A DNA stretch of 36,818 bases from the NCBI RefSeq assembly GCF_900089835.1, contig NZ_OANU01000064.1, positions 98,420 through 135,237 of the forward strand, given 5' to 3'. Position numbers and translations under genes: made by a program. The notes beneath the pieces were generated by a model. It searched no databases and was not told where the DNA came from. It worked only from the letters and a program-made list of their open reading frames with translations. Shown piece after piece: positions 28,206 through 36,608 of the stretch. The DNA comes from Vibrio thalassae (lineage in GTDB: Bacteria; Pseudomonadota; Gammaproteobacteria; Enterobacterales; Vibrionaceae). How positions within the stretch are numbered: the stretch's first letter is position 1; each line of letters begins with the position of its first letter.

Positions 28206-28526
28206 TTAAATGAAGTCTTTACGCATTGGGGTAAAGTTATCAATTAGGATACCGGCTTTTAAGCACTTACAGCCGTGCATAATATTTGGCACTTTATAAA
28301 CAGTATCTCCCGCTTTGACGATTTTTGTCTCTTCACCTACTGTGAATTCAAATTCACCAGAGACAACATAGGTAATTTGCTCGTGAGGGTGGTTGTGCAT
28401 TGGTGCAACCGTTCCATCTTCGAAGTGCACTTCGACGGTCATCATGTTTTCACAATGCGCCAACAATTTGCGGCGTAGGCCGCCACCTTGATCTTCTAAT
28501 GCTACATCTTTGTTGTATACGAACAT
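28206..28526 (-). CDS. kdgF: KdgF, cupin that linearises unsaturated uronates
   Basis: KdgF is a small metal-dependent cupin that converts 4,5-unsaturated monouronates from pectin or alginate to the open-chain ketone form. The 106-residue protein fits this family in length. It has a metal-binding cupin motif HNHPHEQ (His44, His46, Gln50), His84 in PNIMHGC, and the C-terminal LIDNFTPMRKDF, whose Asp96 and Arg102 correspond in position to the catalytic pair of the family. It is next to the FadR genes and stands on its own, close to but not in the betaine operon. Confidence 0.88.
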   Translation of the reverse strand: MFVYNKDVALEDQGGGLRRKLLAHCENMMTVEVHFEDGTVAPMHNHPHEQITYVVSGEFEFTVGEETKIVKAGDTVYKVPNIMHGCKCLKAGILIDNFTPMRKDFI

Positions 28527-28548
28527 TGCTGTTTCCTCTAAATCAGGT

Positions 28549-29265
28549 TTAAACCGCCTCTAATAGGGCAAGTCTTTGGTTGTGATCATCTAATAATTGG
28601 CGTGATGCGACTTTTGCAGAGTCTGCATCGCCAGTCATAATTGCGTCGTAAATATCCCCATGCTCTTCAATACAGAATCGCCCGCCCACGGCAGCTTCAT
28701 CGATAAAAGTCTTAAAAAGCGATTCAAGAATATTGGCAAAAGGGACGTAAAACGGATTAGCTGTCGCTAAGAATATCGTTTTGTGAAAGGCATGATCGTT
28801 ATGTGTCCACGCTGTGTAGTCGTGATTAAACGCAGCCTGTTTCATTTTTTGAAAACAGACAGACAGTGCCTTGCGATGCTCGATAGAGGCATTTCTCGCT
28901 GCCATAGAGCAAGCTTCTGGTTCAATCGCTTTTCGAAGTCCCAAAAATTGGGTGAGGAAGCGTTGGACATTATCAGTGTCTTTTACCCAGTCAAGAAATT
29001 GAGGGTCGAGAAAGTGCCAATGGTGACGAGCGGTCACATTGGTGCCGACTTTAGGTTTTGACTCGATTAAGCCTTTGGCAGAAAGTAGTTTAGTGGACTC
29101 ACGAAGTGCAGTACGGCTGATGCCAAACTTCTCACACAATTCCAGCTCACTTGGCAATTTTTCGCCTTCTTTTAGTTCACCAGTAAGGATTTTACTGGCA
29201 ATTGCTTTTGCGACTTGAACGTGAATTCTTCTACTAGAGTCTGCCACGGTATGGAACATAGCCAT
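28549..29265 (-). CDS. FadR/GntR-family regulator 1
   Basis: A GntR-family regulator of the FadR subfamily, 238 residues. The N-terminal winged helix (KILTGELKEGEKLPSELELC, then FGISRTALREST) is followed by an FCD effector domain with metal-ligand-type positions (NDHAFHKTIF, EEHGDIYDAI, DDHNQRL). The ATG at 29265 has AAGG 8 bases upstream and aligns with the start of its paralogue; a longer start at 29295 is unlikely. It is divergent from the second FadR gene. A FadR-type motif lies 62 bases upstream. It is probably a uronate-responsive regulator of the alginate/uronate genes. Confidence 0.85.
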   Translation of the reverse strand: MAMFHTVADSSRRIHVQVAKAIASKILTGELKEGEKLPSELELCEKFGISRTALRESTKLLSAKGLIESKPKVGTNVTARHHWHFLDPQFLDWVKDTDNVQRFLTQFLGLRKAIEPEACSMAARNASIEHRKALSVCFQKMKQAAFNHDYTAWTHNDHAFHKTIFLATANPFYVPFANILESLFKTFIDEAAVGGRFCIEEHGDIYDAIMTGDADSAKVASRQLLDDHNQRLALLEAV

Positions 29266-29326
29266 AGTTCTGACCTTGTTGATTGTTAGACACACACATT
29301 ATTCAAAGTATCGTATGATGATTAAA

Positions 29327-29337
29327 TAATAATACAA
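29327..29337. promoter_or_regulatory. FadR/GntR-type operator before FadR gene 1
   Basis: Reverse-strand TTGTATTATTA, 62 bases upstream of the FadR gene 1 start. It is part of the shared WTGTATTAYWA set and suggests autoregulation. Confidence 0.5.
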
Positions 29338-29518
29338 TACCACTTAAAAGAATCAACGAAAAAACAGTGATAGGTCGAGAAACGAGGGAAAAAGCTCAGA
29401 TTATGTGATAGCGAACACGTAAAAAGCGGGGAATGGGCACAAAACGTAGAACATTTACACCGAATAAATGCGATCTATCACATCTATTCCAGAAAGTTTA
29501 GTGATAGAATAGCTGATA

Positions 29519-29529
29519 AAATAATACAT
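29519..29529. promoter_or_regulatory. FadR/GntR-type operator before FadR gene 2
   Basis: Reverse-strand ATGTATTATTT, ending 27 bases before the ATG of FadR gene 2. It has one mismatch to WTGTATTAYWA at the second-last position. Its closeness to the start fits repression. Confidence 0.45.
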
Positions 29530-29555
29530 AAACACTTTAAGTAAGCGATAAAGAT

Positions 29556-30275
29556 ATGTCAGGTAAGTTTAATTCTATTACGGGTTCAAAGCGCAGCATC
29601 CACGTACAAGTCGCTCGTGAGATTGCCCGGGGTATTCTTTCAGGTGATTTGCCGGAGCGCTCAATTATTCCAGGCGAAATGGCGCTGTGTGAACAATTTG
29701 GTATTAGCCGTACGGCACTTCGTGAAGCGGTTAAGCTTTTGACATCAAAAGGCTTACTTGAGTCTCGACCTAAGATTGGTACTCGTGTTGTCGATCGCGC
29801 TTATTGGAACTTTCTCGACCCACAGTTAATTGAGTGGATGGACGGACTGAATGATGTAGAGCAGTTCTGTGCTCAGTTCCTTGGACTACGCCGCGCTATT
29901 GAACCGGAAGCGTGTGCATTGGCGGCTAGATTTGCGTCTGCAGAACAACGTATTGAATTATCTGCGACTTTTCAGGAAATGGTAGAAGTTTCTAAAGAAG
30001 AAAATTTCGAGCAGACTAAATGGTTGGATGTCGATACTCGTTTCCACAGCTTGATTTTTAATGCGACGGGCAACGACTTCTATCTTCCATTCGGCAACAT
30101 TCTGACCACCATGTTCGTTAACTTTATCCAGTTCTCTTCAGATGGCGGCTCTACGTGTATTGATGAGCACCGAGCTATTTACGAGGCGATCATGGCAGGT
30201 GATAGTAACAAGGCTCGAGAAGCGTCGGCAAATCATCTACGTGAAGAAAACCACAGGCTTCCTGTCGCAAGCTAA
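29556..30275 (+). CDS. FadR/GntR-family regulator 2
   Basis: A 239-residue paralogue of regulator 1. The two are alike along nearly their whole length, sharing SIHVQVAREIARGILSGDL-like N-termini, CEQFGISRTALREAVKLL, NFLDPQLIEWMD and QFLGLRRAIEPEACALAAR. The effector domain has DTRFHSLIF, DEHRAIYEAI and ENHRL, so one Asp/His position differs slightly from the paralogue. It is divergent from regulator 1 with a 290-base shared promoter region. The pair may respond to different uronate intermediates or act on overlapping operators. Confidence 0.85.
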   Translation: MSGKFNSITGSKRSIHVQVAREIARGILSGDLPERSIIPGEMALCEQFGISRTALREAVKLLTSKGLLESRPKIGTRVVDRAYWNFLDPQLIEWMDGLNDVEQFCAQFLGLRRAIEPEACALAARFASAEQRIELSATFQEMVEVSKEENFEQTKWLDVDTRFHSLIFNATGNDFYLPFGNILTTMFVNFIQFSSDGGSTCIDEHRAIYEAIMAGDSNKAREASANHLREENHRLPVAS

Positions 30276-30312
30276 CACCGACAGGTGGCGCTTGTTAACA
30301 AATTGAAAAAAA

Positions 30313-30336
30313 GGCAGCATATAAGCTGCCTTTTTT
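30313..30336 (+). terminator. Rho-independent terminator of FadR gene 2
   Basis: GGCAGC (30313-30318), loop ATATAA, GCTGCC (30325-30330), flanked by A7 and T6. It starts 38 bases after the stop and could act in both directions. Confidence 0.85.
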
Positions 30337-30373
30337 GTATCTAAAATGCACCATTGTGAAATTTCTATTGATA

Positions 30374-30384
30374 TAATAATACAA
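30374..30384. promoter_or_regulatory. FadR/GntR-type operator before the CBS/exonuclease pseudogene
   Basis: Reverse-strand TTGTATTATTA, ending 20 bases before the ATG at 30405 of the broken gene. Identical to the copy before FadR gene 1. Confidence 0.55.
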
Positions 30385-30404
30385 AAACCAACTGGAGATC
30401 TCAC

Positions 30405-32223
30405 ATGCCTCATGCGCTTTTACCCAATATTACACAGTTTCTATGTAGCGTAGATCCATTTGATAAACTTCCCAAAGAGCTGGTTCGTGAGGTCGCATCG
30501 GAATAAAAATCATCTATTTAGCTAAGGGGGATGTGATTGATCCATGTAACGGACGCTCTGGGGTTAGGGAAGGCGAGACAAGCTTGACGAAAAGCAAACA
30601 GAAATTTCTCTATGTTATTCGCACCGGCTCCATGGAGCAGCGCAAATCAGATGGTGTGCTTCGCGCAAGATTGGGAAGTGAAGATTTGTTTGGTTTCACT
30701 TTTCTCGATGATCAGGTCACTAAAGCGGCGGGCTATCAGGCGATCGCCATCGAAAATACGCTGTTGTACTTAATCCCCCATTTACGCTTGAGGTGATATT
30801 TAAGCGTAATCCGGAGTATGCCGAGCTCTTTGCATCACAAGCGCAAGTTCGTCTGAAATCGGCATTGGATGTTGTTTGGTCCAATAAAGAAAAAGGGCTG
30901 TTTATCAAAAAGGTGTCGGAGGTGGCGAGTGGAGTCATTGCGATTGTTGATGCCTCTATGTCGATTAAAGATGTCGCGCATGAAATGCGAATTGTTAAAC
31001 GATCTTCTACTGCGGTGGTGTGTGACAACGGCAAACTTGTGGGCTTGATGACCGACCGTGACATGACCAAACGGGTTATTGCAGAAGGTCATGATAATAG
31101 TGCTCCGATCAGTGAGGTGATGACGCCTAATCCATTGACAATCAGCCCCAACGATCTGGTTTTGCACGCTGCGTCATTGATGATGCAACATAATGTTCGT
31201 GGTTTACCGGTTGTTTCTGACGGAAAAGTAGTAGGACTGTTGACTACCTCTCATCTGGTTCAGAATCATCGCATGCAGGCGATCTTCCTAATCGAAAAAA
31301 TTAAGTACGCTACTAGTATTCGCACTATGGCAAATTTTACTATTGAACGTCAGGCCATATTTGAAGCTCTAGTGGAAGGCAATGTCGCGCCCGAGACCAT
31401 AGGCCGTGTTATGTCGATGATCATGGATGCGTACAATCGTCGAATTATTCAGATTGCGATTGATAAACTGGGGGAGCCACCATGTCAGTTTTCGTGGATA
31501 GTTGCAGGCTCTCACGCTCGAAATGAAGTTCACATGCTTTCGGATCAAGACAATGCACTGAGAAACTTGCTAAGTGATCCAGCGCCGAGAATGGAGGCAT
31601 TAGCAACAGAAGTCGAGTACCTCGTGTTGGATTTTGAAACGACGGGGTTAGATGCCAATACCAACAGCATTCTTAGTTTAGGTTGGGTAGAAGTTGTCAA
31701 CTTTACGGTCAATGTTGCTAGTGCAAAACAGCTGTTTATTGAGTCGCCAAATGAGGTTAAGGCGGAAACCGCGGTCATAAACCATATCATGCCTGAAATG
31801 TTGCAAGATGGAATTTCATTAGATTCTGCGATGACACAGTTATTTCAAGCAGCAAAAAACAAAATACTGATTGCACATGGTTCGATGATAGAAGCGGCAT
31901 TCGTTGATGAATATTTAACTCAGAAGTATGGAGTGTCAGATCTGCCAGTGATGTGGCTGGATACACTAGCTATTGAAAAGTCGATGGCGTTAGCGGTGAA
32001 TAAAGATGCTGAGTTCGATGTGCGTTTGTCTGAGACTAGGAAGCGATACGGACTACCTGAGTATAATGGGCATGAGGCCTTAATTGATGCCATTGCAACT
32101 GCAGAGTTGTTTTTGGCTCAGTCGACTCGACTTTTCGACAAACAGTACCCTTGTATTGGAAAATTGTACCGACTCTTGAATTACGCCTTAGAAACTGTAC
32201 GTGACACCCAGACGGCTACGTAG
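30405..32223 (+). pseudogene. CBS/DUF294 nucleotidyltransferase fused to DnaQ-like exonuclease, frameshifted
   Basis: Three reading frames and one deletion make up this gene. A start at 30405 (GGAG ribosome site) gives 32 residues (MPHALLPNITQFLCSVDPFD onward) before a stop at 30504. The next frame continues from 30503 (IKIIYLAKGDVIDP), a cyclic-nucleotide-binding-like domain, to about 30775. The third frame follows with two CBS domains and the nucleotidyltransferase motif GSHARNEVHMLSDQDNAL. Each shift fits loss of one base. Straight after DQDNAL (about 31560) the protein changes to a DnaQ-type DEDDh exonuclease (LVLDFETTGLD, HEALIDAIATAELF). In other bacteria these are two neighbouring genes, so an in-frame deletion has fused them. 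Its 3' end overlaps kdgM by 36 bases. Confidence 0.8.
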
Positions 32224-32874
32224 CTCGCGGCGATCTGTAACAGAATCGACGTTTACATCACCAAACTCAACGTACGGTGCCCATTGGCCGAAGCTACGAC
32301 GTGCTGTGGCGTTTAGCTCGTAGTTTGTGTCTTTGCCGTTGTACAAGATATAACCATCTGTTGCTGCTTTATAATAGTTACCTTCAAGCCCAAAGCGCCA
32401 CTCGTTTAGTGAATAGTTGATGTTCGCCGTTAAACGATGACGGCGTTCATTCTGTGCGTCTTCACCGTTGTTTTGACGAATGTCATAACGATAACGACCA
32501 CTTAAGCTGAGTCCTTCAACACTATCCAGTGCGTAAGTCACGCGAAGCTGTGGTTTGTAAGTCATATCCGCCGAACGAGCTTCGATAGGCATACCTGGTT
32601 GGATCGTCCAGTTGTCGTTGATCTTAAAACGATAACCTAAGTCCAGCTCCCAACCATTATTTTGCAAGTCTTTAAGAAACGCGCCATCTTCTCCTTTGAA
32701 CTTTAACTCACCGCTATAGTAGAAGTTACCGATGCTGTCTCCCATTTTGATACGCGTCGCATGTTGCTCCGTTGTGTGCTTGTACTCAGTACGTATATCC
32801 AAAGAAGCTGCGTTGACCGCTGCTGTCGCGAACACAGAAACTAATGCCACTGTTACTTTGTTTAAAGTGCTCAT
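32188..32874 (-). CDS. kdgM: KdgM-family oligouronate-specific porin
   Basis: KdgM porins form monomeric 12-stranded outer-membrane channels for acidic oligosaccharides such as oligogalacturonate or alginate oligomers. The 228-residue protein has a signal peptide (about 22 residues, ending AVNA) and mature alternating beta-strand sequence with many Arg and Tyr. It ends with the strand RSRLGVTYSF with terminal Phe, as outer-membrane beta-barrels do. A FadR-type operator is 35 bases upstream of its ATG. Its 3' end runs against the pseudogene. Confidence 0.88.
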   Translation of the reverse strand: MSTLNKVTVALVSVFATAAVNAASLDIRTEYKHTTEQHATRIKMGDSIGNFYYSGELKFKGEDGAFLKDLQNNGWELDLGYRFKINDNWTIQPGMPIEARSADMTYKPQLRVTYALDSVEGLSLSGRYRYDIRQNNGEDAQNERRHRLTANINYSLNEWRFGLEGNYYKAATDGYILYNGKDTNYELNATARRSFGQWAPYVEFGDVNVDSVTDRRELRSRLGVTYSF

Positions 32875-32908
32875 CTTATTTAACCCTTAAGATTTTTAGT
32901 TTGTGGTA

Positions 32909-32919
32909 ATGTATTACAA
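32909..32919. promoter_or_regulatory. FadR/GntR-type operator before kdgM
   Basis: ATGTATTACAA is a near-perfect dyad matching the WTGTATTAYWA set, 35 bases upstream of the kdgM ATG, a position suited to repression. Confidence 0.6.
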
Positions 32920-33260
32920 ATATGGTAGAGGTTTTTCTATGGTTTTAATGTGATACGGATCGGGGTTGGCCGTCCTTTGGCAATGCCTTTCATACCAAAT
33001 TCTGAAGTAATGGGGTTATATTATTGATTTATAATGACTTGTTGGTTTTTTGTAGTTGTGCTTCTATCTATTTTAACAATAAGATATGTGATGTAGGTAA
33101 AGTGATTTTTATATTAATTTATACTATAAAAGCATAAAAATGATGTCTTGTGGTTGATCTTTACTCAATTGAAGCCTTCGAATTATCTTATTGAGGGCGG
33201 TTTCTACTTCCAACTCGAATCCCATTAAAGTTCGAATGTTGTCGAATAGATTTAGTTTCT
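32920..33260. other. Spacer with a reverse-strand coding scrap
   Basis: AT-rich sequence between kdgM and the truncated symporter. From 33258 to 33124 on the minus strand is an uninterrupted frame of about 44 codons (LNLFDNIRTLMGFELEVETA, then LNKIIRRLQLSKDQ) ending in TAG. It has the composition of real protein and stops, on its 5' side, at the point where symporter similarity begins. It is probably the 3' remnant of another gene, which I do not recognise. Confidence 0.4.
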
Positions 33261-34760
33261 AAATTCCGTCAGTTGCGTGTCGTCACTGTCATCGAAGCGA
33301 TACGTATGCGTTTTGGCAAAGTAAATGAACAGATATTTACGTGGTCAGGGATGCCTAATGGTGTTATCTCGGCAGGTATTTGGCTGAATGGTCTCGCTAT
33401 CATCGCTTCTGGTATTTTTGGATTCGATATGACCACAACCATTATTCTTACCGGCCTTGTGGTGCTTGTTATGTCTGTGACTGGTGGCTCTTGGGCCGTC
33501 ATTGCCTCTGACTTCATGCAAATGGTCATTATCATGGCCGTAACAGTAACGTGTGCCATTGTTGCGGTTTATCATGGTGGCGGTGTTTCTAATATCGTTG
33601 AGAGCTTCCCAACCGAGTCATTTGTTACCGGTGATAACCTCAACTATTTAAGTATCTTCAGCATCTGGGCTGTATTTATTTTCCTAAAGCAGTTCAGCAT
33701 TACTAACAACATGTTGAATTCATACCGCTATTTGGCTGCAAAAGACTCAAATAACGCTCGTAAAGCTGCACTTTTAGCATGTGTGTTGATGACGCTAGGA
33801 CCAATCATTTGGTTTATGCAATCATGGTTTATTGCAGGTCAAGGTGTGGATTTGGCGGCACAATACCCAGAAGCTGGCTCTAAAGCGAGTGACTTTGCGT
33901 ACCTTTACTTTGTTCAAGAGTATATGCCAGTGGGCATGGTTGGTCTTTTGATTGCAGCGATGTTCGCAGCGACCATGTCTTCCATGGACTCTGGTCTGAA
34001 CCGTAACTCAGGGATTTTTGTTAAGAACTTCTATGAGCCGATTCTGCGTCCAAATGCCAATGAAAAAGAGCTCGTCGTGGTTTCTAAGCTGACGTCTACT
34101 TTCTTCGGCATTGCTATTATTCTCGTTGCGCTGTTTATTAACTCTCTTAAAGGTCTAAGCCTTTTCGACACTATGATGTACTTGGGTGCTTTGATCGGCT
34201 TCCCAATGACTATTCCTGCATTCTGTGGTTTCTTCATTCGTAAAACGCCGGATTGGGCGGGTTGGGGAACGCTAGTCGTCGGTGGCTTTGTCTCTTATTT
34301 CGTTGGTTTTGTCATTACGGCAGACATGATTCAAAACTGGTTCGGTCTTAATGAGTTGACTGGTCGTGAATGGGCTGATTTAAAAGTCGCTATTGGCTTG
34401 ATTGGTCACATGATTTTCACCGCAGGTTTCTTTGTACTCTCAACGTTGTTCTATAAGCCTTTACCTGAGCATCGTGAACAAGACGTCGACAAGTTCTTCA
34501 ACAATCTAGCGACGCCTCTTGTTGCAGAAAGTACTGAACAGAAGAAGCTTGATAATAGACAGCGTCGTATGTTGGGTTCATTGATCGCCGTTGCTGGTGT
34601 TGGTGTAATGGCAATGTTCGTCTTGCCAAATCCATTGTGGGGGCGTTTCGTGTTTGTTCTGTGCGGCAGCATCGTCTTTGCAGTCGGCTTACTGCTCGTC
34701 AAAGCAGTGGATGACAAAGTGGAAAGTGCGGCTGAAGCCAACGTAGCTACCGAAAACTAG
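33261..34760 (+). pseudogene. 5'-truncated Na+/solute symporter (SSS family)
   Basis: This 500-codon frame is a close paralogue of the symporter at 16453-18207. Shared stretches include RQLRVVT, IEAIR, SAGIWLNGLAI, TGGSWAV, FAATMSSMDSGLNRN and DWAGW. Similarity begins at the Lys that corresponds to residue 93 of the intact protein, so the first two to three membrane spans, the start codon and the promoter are gone. The upstream frame back to a TGA at about 33192 has no ATG and no similarity. The TTG at 33273 sits inside a conserved segment and is not a likely start. It was probably an oligouronate importer. The C-terminal end is intact. Confidence 0.8.
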
Positions 34761-34865
34761 AGCGCTTTATTCATAAATATTGAGCGGCTGATTCCAGCCG
34801 CTTTCAACCTTTCTAATGCTTGCAACGTTCAAGCAAGTCCAACAAGAATTCATAAAGAGAATCAC

Positions 34866-36490
34866 ATGAAAAAAAATGTCCTCGCTTTATCTTTAACGGC
34901 AGTATTCGCCTCAGTTGCGCTGGTTGGTTGCGGTAACACGATGCTGACACTACTCACGCTAATAAAACGATGCTTCAAGCGTTTGTGCCGATGGCGTTTA
35001 ATGAAGTGACACGCGATTACCTTTTGTCGAGTGACAGATTGGTTGATGTTGATGGTGCGATGCTTGAGTTCAAGTCAGACCAACAGGTTAACGCACTTAA
35101 ATCTCAACTTGAGAATGCAAAAGATGGTGAGGTGATTACGATTCCAGATGGAAAATATACCAATTTGGGGCATGTAACAATTGCGGCAAATGGTGTGACG
35201 ATTAAGGCCGAAACTGCAGGAGCGGTTTGGTTTACTGGTCTGGTTCAATTTGAACTAACAGGTAACAACGTGACGCTAGATAGTTTGGTGTTCACTGAAG
35301 GCGGTCCAGCGGAACGTTTCGGTGGAGTTCGCATGATGGGTAATGGAAACACACTGCAAAATTCCACATTCTATTACTTTAATCACGATTATGCGTATGA
35401 ACCTGACGAGCGTCGTTCTGAATATCCTAAGTACCTGTGGGTGTCCCTATGGGGTAAAGATGGAAGAGTCATCAATAACCGATTCGAAGGAAAGCAGAAA
35501 CGTGGCACTTTGATTGGTGTTCAGAAAGATGAGACGCCAGATAACCACCTTATTGCTCATAATATTTTTGTTGACCAAAAACAAAACCAGTTTAATGAGT
35601 TAGATATAAAAGACGCCGTTCGTTACAACGGTAACAGCTGGGAAGCGATTCGAATTGGTGACTCTAAATCTTCGCAATGGGATTCTAGTTCTAAGTTTGT
35701 CGATAATTTGCTCGTAGGTATGGATGGAGAACGTGAACTTATCTCGGTCAAGTCGGGTGACAACGAGATTTCAGGTAACACAATATTCGAAAGTGCAGCG
35801 TTGATTTCATTGAGACATGGTAAAGGTAATAAGGTAGAGAACAACGTTATTCTTGGAAACAAGAAATTGCTAACAGGCGGTGTGCGCATCTACGATGAAG
35901 ATCATGTGATTCGCAATAACTACTTTGTTAACACACGTGGGCGTGATGGACTAATTGAAGGCAACGCTGATCTTCGAGGTGGTATTGTCATTAATACAGG
36001 GATTATCGACGTAAAAAACGGCGAGCAGCTTGACCAGTCAGTAAAAGGAAAAGAGCTAAACAAGCAATGGACACCTAAGAACATCGACATAGAGAACAAC
36101 ACGTTTGTTGATACCGAGTGGGGCATTGTCTACGGTAATCAATCTCACCGTGTTAGCTTGTTCAATAATGCTGAAGTAGACAATATTTTTGCTGGTGTTG
36201 ATATTCGATTTAACAACAATGTCGTCGACAATTCACAAAACCCAGAGTTTGTGAGTGTACGAGCTACAGAGCAGTTTCCTCTTGTTGATGCCAGTTACCA
36301 TAATGAGTTTTACACCCCGACTTTAGTTGGGCAAGAGCAGTTAGAAAATTATTCACTAACACTTCCAAACATGTCGTTGGAAAACGGATTTAATCAATAC
36401 CAAGGAGCAGGGGCAAACACCTCTGCGTTACAATTGATTACCGCTGATAATGCGGGGCCGACTTACGTATTAGTGAATAGCAACAAGTAG
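34866..36490 (+). pseudogene. PL6-family alginate lyase lipoprotein, frameshifted after the signal peptide
   Basis: PL6 lyases cleave alginate (or dermatan) by beta-elimination with a right-handed beta-helix. The ATG at 34866 (AGAG upstream) starts a lipoprotein signal MKKNVLALSLTAVFASVALV with lipobox LVGC at Cys22. The frame then fails and the main body continues in another frame, uninterrupted to 36490. A single lost base near 34939 (AACAC to AACACC, giving N-T-D-A-D) would join them. The body has PDGKYTNLGHVTI and, numbered from the ATG at 34970, Lys261 in ISVKS and Arg282 in SLRHG, spaced as the PL6 catalytic Lys/Arg pair. Total would be near 540 residues. It may be a sequencing error rather than a dead gene. 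Confidence 0.85.
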
Positions 36491-36519
36491 TGTTTACGTT
36501 AATTTAATAGGGAAGACAA

Positions 36520-36541
36520 AGCGGCTGAAAAGCCGCTTTTT
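36520..36541 (+). terminator. Rho-independent terminator of the PL6 gene
   Basis: AGCGGCT (36520-36526), loop GAAA, AGCCGCT (36531-36537), followed by a T-run. It begins 30 bases after the PL6 stop. Confidence 0.9.
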
Positions 36542-36608
36542 GATGCGCAGAGATAGTCATTGATTCGCTAGCTTAACGCCATGCTTTGGTTTCTACCTCG
36601 GCTTTTGG

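Noticed and set aside
28119..28208. 29-codon plus-strand frame in the betI-kdgF spacer
   Set aside because: Composition is odd, it runs through the kdgF 3' hairpin, and there is no supporting feature.
33273..34760. Second symporter as an intact gene with TTG start at 33273
   Set aside because: That TTG codes for a conserved Leu in the middle of a segment shared with the intact paralogue, and about 92 N-terminal residues are missing.
34970..36490. PL6 gene starting at the ATG at 34970
   Set aside because: That would be a secreted-type enzyme without signal peptide, while a lipoprotein signal with good ribosome site lies just upstream in a frame one base off.
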